Source: Bradyrhizobium sp. (GTDB lineage: Bacteria; Pseudomonadota; Alphaproteobacteria; Rhizobiales; Xanthobacteraceae). Taken from it: a stretch of 38,317 nt of DNA. Of this stretch, positions 7,480 through 16,507 are shown piece after piece. Numbering within the stretch: position 1 is the first letter of the stretch; each line of letters begins with the position of its first letter. Where the stretch lies: assembly GCA_018971675.1 (NCBI GenBank), contig JAGXAF010000006.1, positions 1 to 38,317 on the forward strand. Direction: 5' to 3'. Both the position numbers and the translations under genes were made by a program. The notes beneath the pieces were generated by a model. That model was not told the DNA's origin. It did no database searches and worked only from the letters and a program-made list of their open reading frames with translations.

Positions 7480-7720
7480 TCGGGCCTAACGAGCCCGGCA
7501 CGCCGCGCAGGCGAGGGTGGCAAGAAAGCCCGGTCGCCCGGGAGAGCTCGAAGGAAACCGTAACCCATCGCGCAGGGAATGCCGGTTGAAGCCGGTGAAC
7601 CTGTGGCGACTACCCCGGGCATTTTTTGCCCAAACCACGGGTGCATCGGACACCCGGCATTCCCTGCCCCTCACTTGAGGTGGCCCGCGCCCTCACTTGA
7701 GGGTCGCGCTGCGTCCTCTT
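7480..7720 (+). repeat. intergenic repeat element with a long 14-bp inverted repeat; possible structured RNA
   Basis: GCAGGGAATGCCGG (7572-7585) and its exact reverse complement CCGGCATTCCCTGC (7654-7667) are separated by 68 bases that contain their own G/C-rich segments and a T-run (ATTTTTTG, 7621-7628). Two copies of CCTCACTTGAGG follow at about 7669-7702. The flanking text (CCCGGTCGCCCGGGAGAG... then GGAAACCGTAACCC) looks like a family of intergenic repeats I associate with Bradyrhizobium genomes. The outer limits are approximate. Confidence 0.6.
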
Positions 7721-7794
7721 CATTTAAGGGCGATTGCTTTTTAAGACTCGGGCAAATGATGCCGCGAGAATGCGGACGCATATCCCATCGTCAT

Positions 7795-7885
7795 CGTCCG
7801 CGAAAGCGGACGATCCAGTATCCCGGAACGATCGTGTTCGATTGCTGACGCCGTGGAATACTGGATCGCCCGGTCGAGCCGGGCG
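7795..7885. repeat. pair of REP-like hairpins in inverted orientation
   Basis: Hairpin 1 is CGTCCGC-GAAA-GCGGACG (7795-7812). Hairpin 2 is CGCCCGG-TCGAG-CCGGGCG (7867-7885). They are joined by the inverted repeat GATCCAGTAT (7812-7821) and ATACTGGATC (7858-7867). The arrangement matches a bacterial interspersed mosaic element built of two REP units. Confidence 0.75.
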
Positions 7886-7943
7886 ACGACGACGGTGTTG
7901 GGCTGTTTGAAAATCGAATCCATAACCCGCGCGCCCCGCGCGC

Positions 7944-10379
7944 TCACGGCCATTTGCGGCGTCTTGCGGCCGAAGTCGCATCCACGACATTGTCGACTTC
8001 CTCGCGCCACCTCAGGATTTCTACCGCGAGTACCGGGTGATTGAATCCCTTCAGCACGAGATCGTCGAGCGGTCTGGCATCCACCCATTGTTCGACCATG
8101 CCATAGACGCGCCGCGCCACCACGATCTGGTTGGCCTTGGCCTCGTCGCACAGCCGCGAAGCAAGGTTGGTGACGCTGCCGATCGCGGCATATTCCAGCC
8201 GCTGCTCGAAGCCGACCTGGCCGAGCGTGGCATAGCCGAGCGCGATACCGACGCCGAATCCCAAGCTATGGCCGCGGTTGCGCCAGCGCTCGGTCAGGGC
8301 GCCGATGGTGTCGCGCATCTCCACCGCCATCTTCACCGCGCGCTGGGTATGATCGGCGAGTTGAATGGGCGCGTTGAACAGGATCATCACGCCGTCGCCG
8401 GCGTAGCGGTCGAGCGTGCCCTCGTAGCGGAAGATGATCTCGCCGAGCGCGGCGTGATATTCGCGCAGCACGCTCATCGCTTCCTCGGGCTCGGTGGTCT
8501 CGGTGAAGGCGGTGAAGCCGCGCAGGTCGCAGAACACCACGGTCACTTCGCGGCGGTGGCTGTCGAGCAGGCCTTCATGGCCGTCGGAGGAGGCGATCAG
8601 TTGCGCCACCTGCGGCGCGAGGAAACGTTCGAGGCGGCGCGAGCGCTCGATCTCGGCGAGTTGCTTCTCGACCCGCTCTTCCAGCGATTTGTTCCAGTTC
8701 TTGAGTTGGTGCGCCTGCTGCTGCACGGTGGAGTGCGCGCTCTCGAGTTCGCGGCCCTTCTGGTCCACTTCGGAAAACAGCCGCGCGTTGCGCATCGCCA
8801 GCACCGATTGGTGGGCGAAGGTTCGCATCAGCCCGATCAGATTGGACGAGAATTCGCCGGTCGCCCGGCGCAGCACCACCAGCGATCCCAGCACGCCTTG
8901 CTGGTCGAGCAGCGGCACCACCAGCACCGAATGAAAGCCGGCCCCGATCACGACATCGCGCAGCCGCAAATCGGCGGCGTCGGCGAGATCGGGGATCGAG
9001 ATCGGCTCGCCCTTGGTCGCGGCCTGGCCGAGCAGGCTGGTCTTCTCGTCGACCGCGAGATGCTCGCCCTCGGCGCTTTTGTCGATGCCGTTGGCTTCGG
9101 CGAGGTTGAAGGTGCGGTTATTGGCATCGTAGCCATAGATCAGCACCGCGTCGGCATGAGTAATTTCGAGCGCACGGGCGGCGACCGTCGGCAGCACGGC
9201 ATTGAGATCGAGCGAGGAGGAAACCGCGCGGCCGACTTCCTCGAGCACCTTGAGCTCATTGACCGATTGCGCGAGGTCGCGGGTGCGCTCCTCGACCTTG
9301 GCTTCAAGCACGGAATAGGTTTGCGCGAGCTGTCCGGCCATGCTGTTGAACTGCTGGGCCAGTTCTTCCAGTTCGTCGGAGGTCCGCACGTCGATGCGCT
9401 GGCTGAAATCGCCGGCGCCGAGCCGCCTCGCTCCGGCGCGCAGCGCGGTGATCGGGATCAGCATCCGCCGCGCCAGCAGTGTGCCGGCGAGGATCGCGAC
9501 CGCAAGGCCGAGCGCGATCAAAAGCGCGACCCGCATCAGCTGGTCGCGGATCGGCGCCAGCGCCTGCGCGGTGGGTTGCTCGAAGAACACGTGCCAGCCG
9601 AGTTTCGGTACGGCGCTGGTCGCGGTCAGCACCGAATGACCCTCGGCATCGCTGCCCGAGGATGGCGGCTGGCTGTTTTGCCCCATGACGGCGGCGACCT
9701 GCGGCAGGGCCGAGAGATCCTTGCCGATGTCGGGCCCTTTCGCGGAGGTCGCCAGCACCCTGCCGCGGGAATCCACCACATAGGCGAAGGTGGCCTTGCC
9801 GACCTGGACCTCGCCAAGGAAGTCCGACAGGAAGCGCAGGTCGATATCGGCCACCGAGACGCCGGCATTGAAGCCAGATTGCGCAACCGAGATCGACATC
9901 GTCGGCCGATCGTCCCTGAATTCGGCCGGCGAGAAGCTGACGCCGTGGGCGACGGCGTCGGTGAAGCGCACGTCGCGGGAGAAATCCCCGAGCCCGCCGG
10001 TCGCAACCGAGACGCGGGACAACCGCAGCATCTCGCGGCCGCTGCCGCCGAGCAGCGACAGCTGGCTCACGGCGGGCACGCCGTTGAGCAGTTGCGCATA
10101 GTCGGCGCGGTGTTGCTCGATCGTGACGGCACTGGCGCGCGTCACCCAGCTGATCTGCCGTTCGAGGTCGGAGACCGATTGCTCGATCCGCTTGGCGGTG
10201 GCCTCGGCCTTTTCCGACATCGCATCGGTCAGCGTGGCCTTGGTGGCGCGGTAGCTGATCCAGGTTTCCAGCGCACCGTTGACGGCGAGCACGAACACCA
10301 CGAGGCCGACCAGCGCGAGCACGTATTTGGCGAACAGGCCCCCGCGCGTGAACCGGACTTTGTCCTTGACCTCGATCAT
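7944..10379 (-). CDS. membrane-bound class III adenylate/guanylate cyclase with sensor, HAMP and GAF domains
   Basis: An 811-residue receptor cyclase. Order: a transmembrane segment (about 19-41), a Cache-like periplasmic sensor (about 45-280), a second membrane segment (about 285-305), HAMP (about 306-360), a GAF domain (about 395-540), a coiled coil (about 545-600) and a CHD catalytic domain from about 607. Metal-binding aspartates are visible in FCDLRGFTAF (D618) and GDGVMILFN (D662). The later motif is EYAAIGSVTNLASRL, where a Ser replaces the Asp common in AIGD(T/A)VN. It should convert ATP (or GTP) to the cyclic nucleotide in response to a periplasmic ligand. A Crp/Fnr-family protein with a cyclic-nucleotide-type pocket lies 2 kb away. 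Nucleotide specificity cannot be settled by eye. Confidence 0.93.
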   Translation of the reverse strand: MIEVKDKVRFTRGGLFAKYVLALVGLVVFVLAVNGALETWISYRATKATLTDAMSEKAEATAKRIEQSVSDLERQISWVTRASAVTIEQHRADYAQLLNGVPAVSQLSLLGGSGREMLRLSRVSVATGGLGDFSRDVRFTDAVAHGVSFSPAEFRDDRPTMSISVAQSGFNAGVSVADIDLRFLSDFLGEVQVGKATFAYVVDSRGRVLATSAKGPDIGKDLSALPQVAAVMGQNSQPPSSGSDAEGHSVLTATSAVPKLGWHVFFEQPTAQALAPIRDQLMRVALLIALGLAVAILAGTLLARRMLIPITALRAGARRLGAGDFSQRIDVRTSDELEELAQQFNSMAGQLAQTYSVLEAKVEERTRDLAQSVNELKVLEEVGRAVSSSLDLNAVLPTVAARALEITHADAVLIYGYDANNRTFNLAEANGIDKSAEGEHLAVDEKTSLLGQAATKGEPISIPDLADAADLRLRDVVIGAGFHSVLVVPLLDQQGVLGSLVVLRRATGEFSSNLIGLMRTFAHQSVLAMRNARLFSEVDQKGRELESAHSTVQQQAHQLKNWNKSLEERVEKQLAEIERSRRLERFLAPQVAQLIASSDGHEGLLDSHRREVTVVFCDLRGFTAFTETTEPEEAMSVLREYHAALGEIIFRYEGTLDRYAGDGVMILFNAPIQLADHTQRAVKMAVEMRDTIGALTERWRNRGHSLGFGVGIALGYATLGQVGFEQRLEYAAIGSVTNLASRLCDEAKANQIVVARRVYGMVEQWVDARPLDDLVLKGFNHPVLAVEILRWREEVDNVVDATSAARRRKWP

Positions 10380-10496
10380 CCAGACCCTCGGAAGCAGCCG
10401 GCTGCTGCGGCCATGTTCTTATGCGATCCCGGTCATCCAGGCAGCGATCTATCTAGCATAATTCAGGCCGCCCGGGCCGGGCCGTTGCCAGCGTGG

Positions 10497-12410
10497 TTAG
10501 CGTCGATCGCTCTCAGGAGCCGGCGCCGCCGGGGTCTGGCCCTGTCGCAGCCCCTGCTGGATCAGGTTGCCCAGGGTCTGGCCGAGATTGCCGCCGAGTT
10601 GGTCGAGGCCGCCGTCCGCTGCCGATCCGTTGCTTCCCGGCCCGTTTGCATTGGGCGGATTTCCGCTCGGCAGGTTGCCGCCCAATCCGCCGAGCGCGCC
10701 GTTTGGCCCGAACAGGCCCTTGCCCATTTCCTTCAGCCTGGCATAGGCGGCCTCCGGATTGTCCAGGATGCCGGCGATGTCAGGGTAGATGCGCGGCTCG
10801 TCCCACGGGCCCTCGATCACCACCGGGATGCCGAGCCCGACCGGATCGGTGGCGCGACCCTGGCCTTCGGTGGTCATCACGAGTTTTGGTTCGACCCGCA
10901 ATGCCAGCGATTTCTCGCCGAGATCCACGGTGCCGCCGCCGGTCACGCGCACCAGCGGGCCGACCAGGTTGATGTCGCTGGTGGTGGCTTTGCCCAGTTC
11001 GATACGAAACGAGGCGGAGAGCTGCGTCAGGTCGGTAGCTTGTTGCTTGTTCTCCTGCCATCCCGACAGCGTGCCCGAGGTCAGCGAGCGGATCATCTGG
11101 GCGATGTTGAGGCCACGGATCGCGCCGTCCCGGAACACCGCGAATACCGTTCCGTCGAGATTCGACATGATCGCGCGCTGGCTTGCGCCGGAGGAATGCA
11201 CCGCCAGTTTCGCCTGCAGCTTGCCGTCGAGCTTGTCGAAATCGGCGGCACTGCGCAGCAGCGGCAAGGCACGGATGCCGACGAGGTCGGCGCTCAACGC
11301 GAAGGCGGGGGTGCTCGCCGAGGCATCGATGATCAAATCGCCATTGGCCTGGCCGTCATAAGCGCCGAGATTGGAAACCCGGCCTTTCAGCACGCCGTTG
11401 GTGAGGGTGGCGTCGATCGCGGCCGGCGCAATATGGGCTTGGCCGAAATTGATCTCGGCCGCGGAAATCTTCGCCTGCAGGTCGACATAGTTCAGTCCAC
11501 CGAGATTGATCGATGCGTTGCTCCATGGCGCGGCAGCAGCCGGCGGTGCGGAGGTGGACGAGGTCGCGACATCGAGCCGCCGGAAATCGAGGTCGAGCTT
11601 CACCAGGGGCTTACTGGATAGGTCGGCGGAGGCCCAGCCGCTGAACGCACCGTCGCCGAGCGTGCCGGTAAGGCCGTTGATCATCACCACCGAGCCATTG
11701 AGCCGGGCCTCGGCCTTCGCCGTCAGTGGATCCCGCAACAGGCCGGGTGCTTGCAGCGTGAGATCGAACGGGATGTTCTGGCGCGCGATCGGCGGTGCCG
11801 GCATCGCCGCGTTGATGGCGAATTTGAGCTGGTGGGCGCTGGCGCGGGCGTTGCCGTTTATCTTGACGTTGCGATCGGCATCGATCACGGCGTCGGCAGT
11901 GATGCCTTCGATACGGTCGTCGACGCGGTCGCGCAGATTGAAAAATGCGATGGTGCCGTCGGTGATCCTCACGCGATTGATCGAGATCGCGCCCGGCTCT
12001 GCCGCTGCGGAGGACGCCCCCTTCGCCAGCGTATTTTCCGGTCCATCGCGTTCGCGCAGCAGCGGCACCGACAGCAACGGGCGATCGATCACGAGTTCAG
12101 TGACATCTGGATGGCCGGACCACAGGCTGGAAAGCGTGACGTCGGCCTGCAGGCTGGCAATGGTCAGCCGGCTGCTGCGGTCGCGGTTCCTCGGGTCCTG
12201 CAGGGTGACGTCGTTCAAGGTCACATGCAGCGACGGCCAGACGCCGATCGTGGTGGTGCCGGCCGTCGTCATCCGGTAGCCGGTCGCGCGCTCGACCCGC
12301 ACCCGCATCGCCGCGGTCAGGAAATCGGAAGGAATCCCGATGAACGATACGAGGCCGGCGATGGCGACTAGGACAGCGACGGCGGTGCCGATGATTTTCA
12401 GGGCTCTCAT
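10497..12410 (-). CDS. AsmA family protein
   Basis: A 637-residue protein with an N-terminal membrane anchor (about residues 5-27) and a long AsmA-like body. Family signs are GYRMTTAGTTTIGVWPSLHV near the start, DVTLQDP, a central LNGSVVMINGLTGTLGDGAF, and the C-terminal DGAIRGLNIAQMIRSL and GGGTVDLGEKSLALRVEPKL followed by GLGIPVVIEGPWDEPRIYPD. The extreme C-terminus is a low-complexity Gly/Asn/Pro tail. AsmA relatives sit in the inner membrane facing the periplasm and are linked to outer-membrane lipid homeostasis. It lies 117 bp upstream of the cyclase on the same strand, so co-transcription is possible. Confidence 0.9.
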   Translation of the reverse strand: MRALKIIGTAVAVLVAIAGLVSFIGIPSDFLTAAMRVRVERATGYRMTTAGTTTIGVWPSLHVTLNDVTLQDPRNRDRSSRLTIASLQADVTLSSLWSGHPDVTELVIDRPLLSVPLLRERDGPENTLAKGASSAAAEPGAISINRVRITDGTIAFFNLRDRVDDRIEGITADAVIDADRNVKINGNARASAHQLKFAINAAMPAPPIARQNIPFDLTLQAPGLLRDPLTAKAEARLNGSVVMINGLTGTLGDGAFSGWASADLSSKPLVKLDLDFRRLDVATSSTSAPPAAAAPWSNASINLGGLNYVDLQAKISAAEINFGQAHIAPAAIDATLTNGVLKGRVSNLGAYDGQANGDLIIDASASTPAFALSADLVGIRALPLLRSAADFDKLDGKLQAKLAVHSSGASQRAIMSNLDGTVFAVFRDGAIRGLNIAQMIRSLTSGTLSGWQENKQQATDLTQLSASFRIELGKATTSDINLVGPLVRVTGGGTVDLGEKSLALRVEPKLVMTTEGQGRATDPVGLGIPVVIEGPWDEPRIYPDIAGILDNPEAAYARLKEMGKGLFGPNGALGGLGGNLPSGNPPNANGPGSNGSAADGGLDQLGGNLGQTLGNLIQQGLRQGQTPAAPAPESDRR

Positions 12411-12619
12411 GCAGACATTCCAGCTCCGGCAAGCGGCGTCGATTCCTGCCCCGCCGCAACCGCACGGGACCGATAGCTTGAGCTTATCCCGGAAACGGCA
12501 ACCAGCTCAAAGAAGGCAAAAATAATCCGCGGGTGCTGCAAAGCTATGTGACCTATGACACACTCCGACAGGCGTATAGTTTGCTACGCCTGCCGTGACG
12601 ATATCTGGGAGGTATTGCA

Positions 12620-13294
12620 ATGAGCAAACAGGCCGAATTTGCGGTTATTCTGAAAATGAACCCGATGTTCGCGGATCTGGGCCCCGACGAGCTGCAGCGG
12701 CTGGCCAGCCTTTGCCACACCCAGCAACTGGCGGTGGGCGCGGTGTTGTTCCAGAAGGGCGATGCCGGCGATGCGCTGTTCGGGGTCCGGCGCGGCCAGA
12801 TCCGGATCGAGACCGGCGCCTCCGACGGCGGTCGGCTGACGTTGAATTTCATGGGACCTGGCGAACTGTTCGGCGAAGTCGCCGTGCTCGACGGCCAGAG
12901 CCGCACCGCCGATGCGATGGCGGGCGAGCCGTCGGAATTGTTCGTGCTGCGGCGCGCCGATTTCCTGTCCTTCCTCGAACGCGAGCCGCGCGTCGCGATC
13001 AAGATCATCCAGCTATTGTGCCAGCGCATTCGTTGGCAAAGCGAACGGATGGAGGAATCCGTCCTGCAGCCGTTGCCGATCCGCCTTGCGCGCCGGCTCT
13101 GCGCGCTGGCCGATGATTTCGGCTCCGAGGTGCACATTTCGCAGGAACAACTCGGCGTCTTCGTCGGCGCCGCCCGCGAAAGCGTCAACCGGCAACTGCA
13201 GCTCTGGCGCAAGGACGGAATTCTGGATCTGCAGCGCGGCCGCATCCTGCTGCACAACATGAACAAACTGACCGCAGTCGCAAGGAACGATTAG
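12620..13294 (+). CDS. Crp/Fnr family transcriptional regulator
   Basis: A 224-residue regulator with an N-terminal cyclic-nucleotide-binding beta-roll and a C-terminal winged helix-turn-helix. The phosphate-binding cassette reads PGELFGEVAVLDGQSRTADA (residues 80-99): E86 and R95-T96 match the residues that hold cAMP in true CRP proteins, so a cyclic nucleotide ligand is plausible. There are no Fnr-type N-terminal cysteines. The HTH is about residues 173-194 (ISQEQLGVFVGAARESVNRQL). The start is ATG 12620, with TGGGAGG at 12607-12613. It is divergent from AsmA, with the promoters sharing about 210 bp. Confidence 0.92.
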   Translation: MSKQAEFAVILKMNPMFADLGPDELQRLASLCHTQQLAVGAVLFQKGDAGDALFGVRRGQIRIETGASDGGRLTLNFMGPGELFGEVAVLDGQSRTADAMAGEPSELFVLRRADFLSFLEREPRVAIKIIQLLCQRIRWQSERMEESVLQPLPIRLARRLCALADDFGSEVHISQEQLGVFVGAARESVNRQLQLWRKDGILDLQRGRILLHNMNKLTAVARND

Positions 13295-13295
13295 A

Positions 13296-13384
13296 GCGTT
13301 TTCGAGCGAAGTGGATGCCGGTTCGCGTAAAGAAAACGCGTCAAAACAAGAATCTAGGGCCCCGTTCCGATTCCATCGGAACGG
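13296..13384. repeat. intergenic repeat with nested hairpins between convergent genes; bidirectional terminator candidate
   Basis: GCGTTTTC (13296-13303) pairs with GAAAACGC (13332-13339). CCGTTCCGAT (13362-13371) pairs perfectly with ATCGGAACGG (13375-13384) around a 3-base loop. The element fills the gap between the converging crp-like and RND pump genes. It resembles a repeat I associate with Bradyrhizobium intergenic regions. It lacks a long T-run, so termination is inferred from position and stem strength. Confidence 0.65.
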
Positions 13385-13399
13385 AAGCGGCTCGAGGAG

Positions 13400-16300
13400 T
13401 TACTTTGCAGCCTTTTGCTTGTCGTGGGCGGGCAACTCGCTCTCGGCGTCGGAGACGACGAGCCTCTTGCCCAGGCGCCAGATCAGCGTCCCCAGATCGT
13501 CCATTATCATGAACATCGCCGGCACGAATACCAGCGACAGCACGGTAGAGAACAGCAATCCCCCGATCACGGCGAGCGCCATTGGCGAGCGGAATTCGCC
13601 GCCAGCGCCGAAGGCCAGCGCCGAGGGTGTCATGCCGGCGACCATCGCAATCGTCGTCATCACGATCGGGCGTGCCCGCTTGCGGCCGGCGTCGATGATC
13701 GCCTCGTCGCGCGGCTTGCCTTCGCGCATCGATTCGACCGCGAATTCCACCAGCATGATGGCATTCTTGGTGACGATGCCCATCAGCATCAGCATGCCGA
13801 TCCAGACCGGAATCGTGAGTTGCTTGCCGGTCAACAACAACGCGCCGATTGCACCGCCAATCGAGAGCGGCAACGAGAACAGGATGGTAATGGGCTGCAG
13901 GAAGGTGCCGAACAGCAATACCAGCACCGCATAGACCATCATCAGGCCGGCAGTCATCGCGGTTGCAAAGCCTGCCGACAGATCCTTCAACGCTTCCGCG
14001 TCGCCCGATGGCCCCACCTTCACGTTCTTGGGCAGGCTTTTCATCACCGGCAGGTTGTTGATTTTCTTGGTGACCTCGCCCAACGCTGCGCTTCCCACCA
14101 GATCGGCCGCCACGGTGGCCTTGCGTTCGCGATCATAGCGATTGATGCTGGTCGGGCCCTGGTCGAGCTTGATGTCGGCGACGACTGACAGCGGCACGCC
14201 GCCCTTTTCACCATGTTCTCCCAGCGGGACGCGCAACTCTTCCAGCGTATGCAGATCGCCGCGCGCGGAGTCTTCAAGCTGAACGCGGATCGGAACCAGC
14301 CGGTCGCCGGCATCGAACTTGGCGAGCGCGGGGCCGACGTCGCCGATGGTGGCGACGCGGATCGTCTTCGACAGGCTTTCGGTGGATACGCCGAGACGCG
14401 CGGCGAGATCTGCCCGCGGCAGTATACGGAGTTCCGGCCGCTCGAGCGAAGTTTCGGAGATCACGTCGGCAATCTCGGGAATCCGCTTCATCTGGTTGCC
14501 GAGTTCGCTGGCGACGTTGGCGACGATATTGCTGTCGGTCCCGGTTACCACCAGCTGCACGGCGCGCTGGCCGTTCTCGTCAAGGAACCAGTAGCGGATG
14601 TCAGGTACGTTCTCGAGGTCGCGGGCAATCGCGAGCTCAAGCTGACGCTGCGTGATCTTGCGCTTTTTCTTCGGCGTGTAATTGATGATCAGCGCGGCGC
14701 GGCGGACTTCCTGTATGCCGGGCGGCACGCGTCCGCCGTCGACGAAGACACTTTCCACTTCGGGCCGCTTGCGCAAGCGGGCGACGATCTCTTCGGTGAC
14801 CTTTTCAGTGTAGGCGAGCTGCGATCCCGGCGGCAGTTCCATCGCCAGCAGCGAGCGCGCAGCATCCTGCGCCGGCAAATAGCCCTGTGGCAACAGCACG
14901 ATGCTCCAGATCGAGGCGGCGAAGATGCCGACGCCGATCAGGACCGTGATGAAATAGTGCCGTACCGACCAGGTGACGAGACTGGTGTACATCTGCAGCG
15001 GGCGTCCCGGCGGCGGATCGTCATGCGCATGATCCTTCAGGAAATAGGCGGCCAGCACCGGCGTGACGAACCGCGCCGCCAGCAGCGAAAAGAACACCTG
15101 CACCGAAACCGTGATGCCGAACTGCTTGAAGAACTGTCCGGCGATTCCCGACATGAAGCTTGCCGGCGCAAAGATCGCGATGATGGTGAGACTGATCGCG
15201 ATCACGGCGAGGCCGATTTCGTCGGCGGCCTCCAGCGCCGCGCGATAGGGCGTCTTGCCCATCCGCATGTGGCGCACGATGTTCTCGATTTCGACGATGG
15301 CATCGTCGACCAGGATACCGGTCGACAGCGTAATGGCGAGAAAGCTGACCATGTTGAGCGAGAAGCCCAGGATGTCTATCGCCCAGAATGCCGGGAAGAT
15401 CGACAACGGCAACGAGATCGCCGCGATGATGGTGGCGCGGATGTCGCGCAGGAACAACAGTACGATGATGACCGCGAGAATCGCACCTTCGAACAGGGTT
15501 TCGATCGCGGCATCATAGTTGCCTTTGGTAAATTCGACCGAGGTGTCGATCAGTTTGAGATCAACGTCGGGATAAGCAACCTTGAGCGCATCGATCCGCT
15601 TCTGCACCAGACCGGCGACGACCACGTCGCTGGCGCCCTTGGCGCGTTTGATGCCGAGCGCTACCACCGGTTCGCCATTGAAGCGCGCAAAGGTTCGGCG
15701 ATCGGCGATGGTGTCGGTGACGGTGCCCAGATCGTCGAGCCGCACTTCGCCGCCGGAAAACAGCGGGATCATGGTGCCGGCGAGTTCGTTGAGAGTTTTG
15801 GCACCGGCCAGGGTCCGGATCGCCTGGTCGTTCTTGCCGATCTCGGCCCGGCCGCCGGCGAGATCGACATTGGTGCCGCGCAAGCTCTGGCTGACGTTGA
15901 CCGCGGTGAGACCCGCAGCCTGCAGCCGGTCGGGATCGAGCGAGACCAGAATTTCGCGCTCGACGCCGCCGATACGCTCGACCTGGGAGACGCCGCGGAC
16001 GCCCTGCAATGCGCGCTTGACGACGTCGTCGACGAAATAAGACAACTGTTCGGGCGTCTTGCCGGGGGAGATTGCGGCATAGGTGACGATCGGCAGGCCG
16101 ATCACGTCGACACGCTGGATCAGGGGCTCACTGACATTTTGCGACAGGTTGCTGCGGACGCGGGTGACCGCGTCCTTGACGTCGTTGAGCGCGCGATCAG
16201 TGTTGGTCTCAAGCGCGAACTCGATCGTGGTCACCGACAGGCCGTCGGTTATCGACGACGAAATATGCCGCACGCCCTCGACACCTGACACGCCGTCTTC

Positions 16301-16507
16301 AATGGTCTTGGTGACCTGCGATTCCAGCTCGGCGGGTGCGGCGCCGAATTGCGCCACCGTGACCGAGATCACGGGAATGTCGGCACTCGGCAGCCGCGTC
16401 ACCGCGAGCTTGGTGAAGCTCAGCCAGCCCAACAGCAGCAGGATGATCGAAAAGACGACGGACGGAAGCGGGTTTCGGATCGACCATGCCGAGATATTCA
16501 GAGTCAT
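13400..16507 (-). CDS. RND efflux pump, inner-membrane permease (HAE1-type)
   Basis: A 1035-residue resistance-nodulation-division transporter of normal length. The first membrane helix is at 13-35, a porter domain follows, and the second helix set begins near residue 335. The family signature in TM4 is visible: STGILVDDAIVEIENIVRHM, with the paired aspartates of the proton relay. The second half repeats the pattern (GIVTKNAIMLVEFAVESMREG). It would export hydrophobic or amphiphilic compounds, or metals, with an adaptor and an outer-membrane channel. Its ATG overlaps the last base of the adaptor stop (TGATG), so the two are translationally coupled. No TolC-like channel gene adjoins. Confidence 0.95.
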   Translation of the reverse strand: MTLNISAWSIRNPLPSVVFSIILLLLGWLSFTKLAVTRLPSADIPVISVTVAQFGAAPAELESQVTKTIEDGVSGVEGVRHISSSITDGLSVTTIEFALETNTDRALNDVKDAVTRVRSNLSQNVSEPLIQRVDVIGLPIVTYAAISPGKTPEQLSYFVDDVVKRALQGVRGVSQVERIGGVEREILVSLDPDRLQAAGLTAVNVSQSLRGTNVDLAGGRAEIGKNDQAIRTLAGAKTLNELAGTMIPLFSGGEVRLDDLGTVTDTIADRRTFARFNGEPVVALGIKRAKGASDVVVAGLVQKRIDALKVAYPDVDLKLIDTSVEFTKGNYDAAIETLFEGAILAVIIVLLFLRDIRATIIAAISLPLSIFPAFWAIDILGFSLNMVSFLAITLSTGILVDDAIVEIENIVRHMRMGKTPYRAALEAADEIGLAVIAISLTIIAIFAPASFMSGIAGQFFKQFGITVSVQVFFSLLAARFVTPVLAAYFLKDHAHDDPPPGRPLQMYTSLVTWSVRHYFITVLIGVGIFAASIWSIVLLPQGYLPAQDAARSLLAMELPPGSQLAYTEKVTEEIVARLRKRPEVESVFVDGGRVPPGIQEVRRAALIINYTPKKKRKITQRQLELAIARDLENVPDIRYWFLDENGQRAVQLVVTGTDSNIVANVASELGNQMKRIPEIADVISETSLERPELRILPRADLAARLGVSTESLSKTIRVATIGDVGPALAKFDAGDRLVPIRVQLEDSARGDLHTLEELRVPLGEHGEKGGVPLSVVADIKLDQGPTSINRYDRERKATVAADLVGSAALGEVTKKINNLPVMKSLPKNVKVGPSGDAEALKDLSAGFATAMTAGLMMVYAVLVLLFGTFLQPITILFSLPLSIGGAIGALLLTGKQLTIPVWIGMLMLMGIVTKNAIMLVEFAVESMREGKPRDEAIIDAGRKRARPIVMTTIAMVAGMTPSALAFGAGGEFRSPMALAVIGGLLFSTVLSLVFVPAMFMIMDDLGTLIWRLGKRLVVSDAESELPAHDKQKAAK

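Larger units (their letters stand above)
7061..7943. other. gene-poor intergenic region rich in repeats
   Basis: Between the TA operator and the cyclase stop I find no ORF with convincing codon use. The stretch holds a 17-bp tandem duplication (7249-7282), a long inverted-repeat element (7480-7720) and two REP-like hairpins (7795-7885), each listed separately. Short frames here read through the repeats and show no recognisable protein. Confidence 0.6.

Noticed and set aside
7188..7848. Short frames in the repeat-rich gap
   Set aside because: They run through tandem and inverted repeats, show no motif, and overlap each other in several frames.
8037..11621. 1194-residue open frame on the plus strand opposite the cyclase and AsmA genes
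   Set aside because: It is the antisense shadow of two well-supported minus-strand genes; it is rich in His/Asp/Arg with no domain motif, and high-GC codon bias keeps such frames open.
14213..16288. 691-residue plus-strand open frame across the RND pump
   Set aside because: It mirrors the pump gene, shows low-complexity Asp/His/Arg runs, and no family is recognisable.
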